DNA from: Methanobacteriota archaeon | GTDB lineage: Archaea > Thermoplasmatota > Thermoplasmata > Methanomassiliicoccales > UBA472 | Assembly (NCBI GenBank): GCA_029560215.1 | Contig: JAKPZB010000110.1 | Coordinates: 1 to 41,690, forward strand | DNA: 41,690 nucleotides | Reading direction: 5' to 3' | Shown here: positions 35,906 to 41,690 of the stretch, in pieces | How positions within the stretch are numbered: position 1 is the stretch's first letter | How the letters are laid out: each line of letters starts with the position of its first letter | Position numbers and translations under genes: made by a program | Notes under the pieces: generated by a model | What the model was told of the DNA's origin: nothing | What the model saw: the letters and a program-made list of their open reading frames with translations, nothing else | The model's database searches: none

Positions 35906-36529
35906 TTAGCCACTCTGGTCCTTCGAGGACTTCCCAAAGCCCTTGGCGACCACGTAGATCTCGGAGCTGCTGGAGCGCGATGCTTCCGGAGAATAGCGCT
36001 TCACCGTCTCGAAATGCTTCTGCACCTCGGCGAGCAGGTCCCGGCTCATGTCCCCCTCGAACATCTTGAACACCAGCTTGCCGTTGCGGGACAGCGTGGC
36101 CAAGGCGAAGGACAGGGCCATCTCGCACAGCTCGACGGAGCGGGCGTGGTCCATGGAATAGCTGCCGGAGATGTTCGGGGACATGTCCGAAAGCACGACA
36201 TCCACATGCCCGCCGGTCATGGCCAGGAGCTCCTCGCGGACCTCCTGCTTGCGAATGTCCCCCTTGATGGTCCTGACACCCTCCAGGGGTTCGATCGGCT
36301 GCAGGTCCACGCCGACCACCGTGCCTTTGGGACCGACGCGTTCGGCGGCCACTTGCAGCCAGCCCCCCGGCGCCGCGCCGAGGTCCACCACGGTCAGGCC
36401 AGGCCGGAACAGGTTGAAGCGATCGTCCAGCTGCATCAGCTTGAAGGAGGCCCGGCTGCGGTAGTCCAGCTGCTTGGCCTTCCGGTAATAGTAGTCGCGC
36501 CTGCGCTCCTGCATCCAGTTCTTGGACAT
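35906..36529 (-). CDS. rlmE: RrmJ/FtsJ-family 23S rRNA (uridine-2'-O)-methyltransferase
   Basis: RSRASFKLMQLDDRFNLFRPGLTVVDLGAAPGGWLQVAAERVG ... DVVLSDMSPNISGSYSMDHARSVEL. Confidence 0.94.
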   Translation of the reverse strand: MSKNWMQERRRDYYYRKAKQLDYRSRASFKLMQLDDRFNLFRPGLTVVDLGAAPGGWLQVAAERVGPKGTVVGVDLQPIEPLEGVRTIKGDIRKQEVREELLAMTGGHVDVVLSDMSPNISGSYSMDHARSVELCEMALSFALATLSRNGKLVFKMFEGDMSRDLLAEVQKHFETVKRYSPEASRSSSSEIYVVAKGFGKSSKDQSG

Positions 36530-36618
36530 GCTGATTCGCCCAAGCCCTTGCAGGATAAAAAACCATTGCCCGACCGATGATATTTTATCGGCAGGGGCGA
36601 TTCAGCATTGGGACCGAA

Positions 36619-37644
36619 ATGAAGGAGAAAGAGTGGACCTACGCCAAGGCCGGGGTGGATATCGACCGCAAATCGCAGGCCATATCGGCCCTGGTAGGCC
36701 ACCTCAAGTACCGGCGCTCCGGAAAGGGGAAGATGATCGACCTTCCGGGCCAGTTCACCGGCCTCATCGATATGGGGGACCACATCCTCACTCTGGCCAC
36801 GGACGGGGTGGGCACCAAGCTGCTGGTGGCCGAAGCGCTGAACAAATGGGACACCATGGGCATCGACTGCATGGCCATGAACGTCAACGACACCATCTGC
36901 GTGGGGGCGGAGCCGATAGCCTTCGTGGATTACATCGCCATAGACGAGCCCAGACCGGAGATAACCGACCAGATCGGCAAGGGGCTCAACGTCGCCGCCG
37001 AGATGGCCAACGTGGACCTGGTGGGCGGAGAGGTGGCGGTCCTTCCCGAGATGGTCAAGGGCGTGGACCTTTCCGGCACCGCCCTGGGACTTTTGGAAAA
37101 GGACAAGATGGTCACTGGGGCGGAGATCGAGGAGGGCGATGTCATCATCGGCATGCTGTCCTCGGGCGTGCACTCCAACGGGATGACCTTGGCCCGCAAG
37201 GTGCTTTCATCGGCGGGCGTCTCGCTGCACGACGAGGTGGACGGGCTGGACGGCAGCGTGGGCCTGGAACTTCTTACTCCCACTTGCATCTACGTCCGCG
37301 ACGTGCTCAAGGTGGTGGACGCGGTCAAGGTCACCGGCATGGTGGACGTGACCGGCGGCGGCCTCAAGAACTTCGTTCGCCTGAAGAAGGGTTTCGAGTA
37401 CCGCATCACCGACCCCATCGCGCCGCAGCCGATATTCCAGGCCATACAGCGCATCGGCGGCGTCACCGACCATGAGATGTACAAGACCTTCAACATGGGC
37501 ATGGGCTACGGGATCGTCCTGAGGCCGGAGGGCGTGGAGGAAGCTCTGTCCATTCTCAAGGGCAAGGCCGAGGTCGTCGGCAAAGTGGTCAAGGGTTCCG
37601 GCTGCGGCATCCCCCGGCTCAAGGTCCATTACGATACCTATTAG
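36619..37644 (+). CDS. purM: Phosphoribosylformylglycinamidine cyclo-ligase
   Basis: TYAKAGVDIDRK, TDGVGTKLLVA, GIDCMAMNVNDTICVGAEPIAFVDYIA, LLTPTCIYVRDVLKVV, VTGGGLKNFVRL. Confidence 0.94.
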   Translation: MKEKEWTYAKAGVDIDRKSQAISALVGHLKYRRSGKGKMIDLPGQFTGLIDMGDHILTLATDGVGTKLLVAEALNKWDTMGIDCMAMNVNDTICVGAEPIAFVDYIAIDEPRPEITDQIGKGLNVAAEMANVDLVGGEVAVLPEMVKGVDLSGTALGLLEKDKMVTGAEIEEGDVIIGMLSSGVHSNGMTLARKVLSSAGVSLHDEVDGLDGSVGLELLTPTCIYVRDVLKVVDAVKVTGMVDVTGGGLKNFVRLKKGFEYRITDPIAPQPIFQAIQRIGGVTDHEMYKTFNMGMGYGIVLRPEGVEEALSILKGKAEVVGKVVKGSGCGIPRLKVHYDTY

Positions 37645-38333
37645 AGGAGAAGATAGGGGAGCCCCAGCAGCATCATCGGCAGCCCCAGGAAGGTGACCAG
37701 GAACAGCGTCCCCGGGGACCCGTACCTCTCGGCCTTCGTCTTCTGGTAAGGACTCAGGCGCCGGTCGTAGGACATTCCCCAGAAGAGCGCCGCGGCCAAA
37801 CCCGCGGCCATGGCCCCCTGCAGGGACAAGAGGTAGTTGTAGGAAAGCAGGAAGCCGATGGTCAGGACCGCCGCCAGCGCCACCCCGTAGACCGCTCGGT
37901 TAACGCGGGAGGGATCGACCAGAACGATGGCCGTCCAGGTCAGCGAGGTCAAGGCCAGGGCGGCGAACGATACGGCCGGGACCAGCCCGTTGCCGGTCTC
38001 CCAGACCAGGCCTGACACCTCGTCCACCGGGAGCAGGAGCGAGAAGACCTCCGCGGCCGCCAGATTGCCTAACGAGACGGAAAGGGACACGCTGCCCCGC
38101 GCCCCGCTGAGGGTCAGCAACATCCACAGGCAGGAGCAGGAGCCGATCAGGCCGGGAAGCCAGATCAGCGGGGCCAGCCCCAGGCGCCTTCCTTCCAGCT
38201 CCAGCACTGGCCCTCCCCAGAAGATCATGGACAAAGCTATCAGGAACATCAGGAAGGAGACGACCGACCAAAACACCACCCTAGACCTGAGCTGGATATC
38301 GTCCACACTGGAAGAACGCTCCTGAGGAAACAT
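37641..38333 (-). CDS. Multi-TM membrane protein of unknown function
   Basis: 230 aa with repeated hydrophobic segments (VVFWSVVSFLMFLIALSMIFW, AVLTIGFLLSYNYLLSLQGAMAAGLAAALFWG). Confidence 0.6.
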   Translation of the reverse strand: MFPQERSSSVDDIQLRSRVVFWSVVSFLMFLIALSMIFWGGPVLELEGRRLGLAPLIWLPGLIGSCSCLWMLLTLSGARGSVSLSVSLGNLAAAEVFSLLLPVDEVSGLVWETGNGLVPAVSFAALALTSLTWTAIVLVDPSRVNRAVYGVALAAVLTIGFLLSYNYLLSLQGAMAAGLAAALFWGMSYDRRLSPYQKTKAERYGSPGTLFLVTFLGLPMMLLGLPYLLL

Positions 38334-38345
38334 TAAACTTACCTT

Positions 38346-38897
38346 TCACCGGCGTCGGAGACTGTGGGCGAGCGCCCCGGCCACCGCCCCCAGGGCGGTG
38401 CAGGTCTCCAGCGAACGGCCGTCAAAAGTGATGTCCAGATGATGCCTGGCCAGCTCGCGGACCTCCTTGGGAACGCCCTTGGGGCCGGCCCCGAAGAGCA
38501 GGCAGACGCTCTGCCCGTTCTGGAGCAGGGAGGCCACCTCGCCCAGCCCGATCTTCCTCTGCGGATCCGGGTCGCAGGTGGTCAGGACCGCGAGGCCCAG
38601 CTGGGGCGGCAGCCCCTTGGCGGGATAGGGAAAGCTCTGGAAGCGGCCCTTGGCCGCCAGCTCCTTGAGGTAGGACCCGTCCTCGCCGATGGAGGTGGTG
38701 GAGGCCACCCAGTCCGCCAGCTCCGCGGGCAGCCGGAGGTCCTCCGGAAAGGGGAAGCCCAGGGTGGCCAGGTTGAAGTCGTAGGCCAGAGCCAGGGGCC
38801 CCGCCCTCGCCAGTATCCTGCGGTGAGCCTCGCGGAACACCCGGGGGTCGTAGGAGTTGTGTATGGCGATGGTGGCCCGGCCGGCCCTGCGCTCCAT
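38346..38897 (-). CDS. DUF531-like archaeal protein (SPOUT-like C-terminal segment)
   Basis: ATIAIHNSYDPRVFREAHRRIL...LALAYDFNLATLGFPFP...LLFGAGPKGVPKEVRELA; ATG 38897. Confidence 0.65.
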   Translation of the reverse strand: MERRAGRATIAIHNSYDPRVFREAHRRILARAGPLALAYDFNLATLGFPFPEDLRLPAELADWVASTTSIGEDGSYLKELAAKGRFQSFPYPAKGLPPQLGLAVLTTCDPDPQRKIGLGEVASLLQNGQSVCLLFGAGPKGVPKEVRELARHHLDITFDGRSLETCTALGAVAGALAHSLRRR

Positions 38898-38902
38898 CTG
38901 GA

Positions 38903-39967
38903 TCACAGGCCCAGGGGGGCCTTGGCCACCTTGGTCAGCATGTCGTCCTTCCAAGTGTACTTGAGCCGCTTGCGGCTCTTCCAGACCCCGGACTGCAGGA
39001 TGTACCCGACCATGAGCGACAGGCCGATGGAGGCCTCGACGTACGCCACGGACTTGTTGGCGTCACGGTTGATCTTGCCCCAGGACTGGGCCTCCTCGAA
39101 GGTGCAGCCGCTGAGCCCTCCCCACTGCGGGGCGTCCTGGGTGATCTGGATGGCGTAGTGGTGCCCGCCCTTGTCATACCCGAGCGTCTCGCAGATCACC
39201 TCGGTCTGCTGGATGTAGTTCTTCGGCACGCCTCCGCCGATGTAGATGACCGCGGTCTTCTCCGAGTTTATCTTGAGCTGGGTCAGCTCCCAGTTGTCCC
39301 GGATGGGGTCGATGCGCATGAACGGCTGGTTGGCCATGCGCCTCTTGTAGTACAGGCCGGTGAGGCCGATGCCTATGGACGAATCGTTGAGCGCCGGAAC
39401 GAACACCGGCACGCCGTACTTGGCGGCATTATAAAGGATGGAACCCTCGTCGTCTATGGCCTTGCCCAGTATCTCCATGAACTCCCGGCTGCTATAGCCC
39501 CTGGGCTCCAGCTCCCCGGCGATGTTCCCGATGACCTCGTCGGTCTCCCGGAACTTGTCCTCGTCGACCAGAGTGTCGTAGATGCGGTCCACGAAGACCT
39601 CGCGCAGAGCCAGGTCGTCGCAGCGGGGGGAGCACTTGTAGTGGTTGTACCCCCGGGCCTGATAGAAGTCCTGGTAGGGTATGGCGCCGATGGTGACTAT
39701 GGCGTCCACTATGCCGAACCTGATCATGTCGGCGATGACCTTGCGCAGCCCGGCCGCGACCAGCGGACCGGCCAAGCCCAGGATGACCGTGGGACGGGAC
39801 TTGTCCTTCAACGCCTTCTCGTAGGCGATGGCGCAGGTGGCCAGGGCCCGGCTCTGGATCGAGGAGTCCTTGTAGGCCTCCACCAGGTCCTTCACGGTCA
39901 CGATCTCGTCGAAGTCAATCTGCTTGACCTTCTCCTTCAGAACATCCTTCTTGCTAACCAATTCCAA
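38903..39967 (-). CDS. Deoxyhypusine synthase-family protein (non-canonical DHS-like type); TTG start likely
   Basis: ILGLAGPLVAAGLRKVIADMIRFGIVDAIVTIGA...VFVPALNDSSIGIGL...IYIGGGVPKNYIQQ...EEAQSWGKIN (lysine of the SWGKI motif retained). Confidence 0.85.
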   Translation of the reverse strand: MELVSKKDVLKEKVKQIDFDEIVTVKDLVEAYKDSSIQSRALATCAIAYEKALKDKSRPTVILGLAGPLVAAGLRKVIADMIRFGIVDAIVTIGAIPYQDFYQARGYNHYKCSPRCDDLALREVFVDRIYDTLVDEDKFRETDEVIGNIAGELEPRGYSSREFMEILGKAIDDEGSILYNAAKYGVPVFVPALNDSSIGIGLTGLYYKRRMANQPFMRIDPIRDNWELTQLKINSEKTAVIYIGGGVPKNYIQQTEVICETLGYDKGGHHYAIQITQDAPQWGGLSGCTFEEAQSWGKINRDANKSVAYVEASIGLSLMVGYILQSGVWKSRKRLKYTWKDDMLTKVAKAPLGL

Positions 39968-40008
39968 CCCTCGCAGACATTTGAAGCTGAAGCTGTTCCG
40001 GTCAGGCC

Positions 40009-40179
40009 TCAGACGCGGCTCTTGACCTTCCTGGGCCGGCTGCAGATGGCGTAATCGTCCCCGTCGAAGAAGACGTCTAGGTCGGGATTCTCCGCTTGGA
40101 TCTCCTCGATCTTCTTCAAGACCTCGCGTAGCGTGAAATCGCTGTTGCGATCGATCTTGATGTGCACCCTTTTTTCCAT
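40009..40179 (-). CDS. Small conserved-looking protein (56 aa)
   Basis: MEKRVHIKIDRNSDFTLREVLKKIEEIQAENPDLDVFFDGDDYAICSRPRKVKSRV; ATG 40179, TATA-like element upstream on minus strand near 40230. Confidence 0.6.
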   Translation of the reverse strand: MEKRVHIKIDRNSDFTLREVLKKIEEIQAENPDLDVFFDGDDYAICSRPRKVKSRV

Positions 40180-40513
40180 CGACAGTCCCCTGGCCCAGTC
40201 CAAGCTCTTTCTTAGATGTAACGCTGAATATATAACTTTTTATCACAGAACGTTATCGTGGAAAGTGCTGGCCATCATTGGCGTCTTGGACCACGACGTG
40301 GTCCGGGCATGGCGGCGGGTCGGGCTTCGCCTTATCAATAATATGTAAAATAAATATATATTAAAAGCATATTTACATCGAGATGTGACCGTTGCTCGAC
40401 CGGAGGGGGTCCAGCTGTATTCCTGATGAGGCCACTAAAACATTAAATATGGAACTTGACACTGTTACACGGTCAGTACTGGACGACGCGCTGGTATCGG
40501 ATGCTGAGGATTG

Positions 40514-41690
40514 ATGGCCAAGGGTAAGGAGGTCGCGGAGGCTCGGGCGGAGCAGGTTGCTGCGGATAAGGACAGCCCCGCCGCCGGACCGGCCGACGTG
40601 GAACGCCTCAGCAAATGGCTGGACGGAGAGGACGAAGGCTCCACTCTCATGACCTGGCTGGGAGAGGGAGGGGACGTGGTCCCCGAGGAAGAGCTGGCCG
40701 AACTGAAGGAGCGCCTGGCCCGCTACGAGGCGGAGCTGGCCGCGGTAAGGGCGCTTCTCGCCTCGGACGGGACCGGCGATGCCGAGGACAGCCCCGTTCA
40801 GAGGGTCCAGTCTTTGATCGCCGAAAGGGACCGGCTGCTCCAGTCCTCGCAGAACGGCAAGGCCGTCAACGGCAATGGCCTTCTGGAGAGCCAGGAGAAG
40901 GAGATCATAGAGCGCTACCACGCCGAGCTCAAGGAGAAGGAGGAGGAGTGGAAGCATGCTGGGGACGAGCTGTCGGCACGAAGCTCGGCCCTGGAAAAGG
41001 ACCTTGCCAGGATCAAGATCGAGCTGAAGCTCAAGGACGACGAGCTGGCTGTTCTCCGCAACGGCGGAGGGACGGTCGGAGCCGACCTGCTGAACAAGCT
41101 GGAGGTCCTCCAGTCCAAGGAAAGGGAGTTCCTGACCCTGAAGAACGAGGCTGACGACCTGCGCATCAGGCTGAAGGAAAAGGAAGAGGAGCTGGACCGC
41201 ATCCGCGAGGCCATCGCATACAAGGAGGACGAGCTGATCCGCCGCGAGGAGGATCTGATGTATCGCGAGAAGGTCTACACCGCGGAGCGGAAGAAGCTGG
41301 AGGAGATGAAGCGGGAGACCGGAGGACTGGAAGAGGCCGAGCTCATGAAGAAGCTGGAGGCCCTCAAGGCCGAGGTAGCCAGAAAGGAGGACGCCCTCCG
41401 GTCAAAGGAGAAGTACGTCTTGGCCAAGCAGGAGGAGCTGCGCCTGAGGGAACAGGGTCTGATCGAGGATGAGATCACCTATCGGGAGAAGGAAAGGGCG
41501 CTCGAACTGCAGGAGCGCAAGGTGAAGACCGGCATCCCGCGTCTGGACGACCTGCTGCTGGGCGGCATGCCCATTGGTTCCAACATCATGATACATGGCC
41601 CTCCGTTCATCGGCAAGGAGGTGCTGGCCAACACGTTCCTGACCGAGGGGCTGAGAAAGAGCATCCCGGCCATCGTCGTGCTCACGAACA
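40514..41690 (+). CDS. Coiled-coil protein with C-terminal KaiC/RecA-like ATPase domain, truncated by window end
   Basis: Manual translation from ATG 40514 is open to the window end: MAKGKEVAEARAEQ...long E/K-rich heptads...KVKTGIPRLDDLLLGGMPIGSNIMIHGPPFIGKEVLANTFLTEGLRKSIPAIVVLTN; absent from ORF track because it has no stop in the window. Confidence 0.85.
   Translation, partial: MAKGKEVAEARAEQVAADKDSPAAGPADVERLSKWLDGEDEGSTLMTWLGEGGDVVPEEELAELKERLARYEAELAAVRALLASDGTGDAEDSPVQRVQSLIAERDRLLQSSQNGKAVNGNGLLESQEKEIIERYHAELKEKEEEWKHAGDELSARSSALEKDLARIKIELKLKDDELAVLRNGGGTVGADLLNKLEVLQSKEREFLTLKNEADDLRIRLKEKEEELDRIREAIAYKEDELIRREEDLMYREKVYTAERKKLEEMKRETGGLEEAELMKKLEALKAEVARKEDALRSKEKYVLAKQEELRLREQGLIEDEITYREKERALELQERKVKTGIPRLDDLLLGGMPIGSNIMIHGPPFIGKEVLANTFLTEGLRKSIPAIVVLTN

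Noticed and set aside
40133-40348. 71-aa plus-strand ORF and the hairpin GGACCAC-GAC-GTGGTCC (40288-40304)
   Set aside because: ORF overlaps the promoter and start of the 56-aa minus-strand gene; hairpin is short with no further support
40615-41154. 179-aa ORF listed in the track
   Set aside because: Out of frame with the much better coiled-coil/KaiC-like open frame starting at 40514

Overview
This 41.7-kb, GC-rich, gene-dense window looks archaeal. Supporting signs are TATA-type promoters close to start codons, a standalone HdrD, a deoxyhypusine-synthase-family protein, an Lhr-type helicase, RrmJ/FtsJ and a DUF531-like protein. A Euryarchaeota/Thermoplasmata-like lineage is my inference and is not proven by the sequence. 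I call about 40 coding features. I found no rRNA, CRISPR array or complete transposon, and recognised no tRNA by eye. The two main systems are: (1) a compact mercury-methylation operon hgcA-hgcB (14549-15840), with the HgcA cap-helix motif NVWCAAGK and an HgcB 2x[4Fe-4S] ferredoxin ending in ECCR. It is preceded by an AbrB/SpoVT-fold small protein carrying two vicinal Cys pairs, behind a palindrome/TATA promoter. (2) A six-gene, complex-I/group-4-hydrogenase-like membrane operon (20900-28314, minus strand). Its 'hydrogenase' large subunit has lost three of the four canonical NiFe-ligand cysteines, so it resembles an Ehr (energy-converting-hydrogenase-related) complex rather than a hydrogenase. 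Other notable items: a hemerythrin-rubredoxin fusion followed by a beheaded SagB-type nitroreductase remnant; a zinc-ribbon/Pro-Gln-rich/PH-like protein; a NYN-LOTUS protein; a non-canonical deoxyhypusine-synthase-like enzyme; a truncated coiled-coil/KaiC-like ATPase that the ORF track missed; and several unexplained intergenic palindromes and hairpins. Most long ORFs antisense to these genes are artefacts of GC-rich codon usage.
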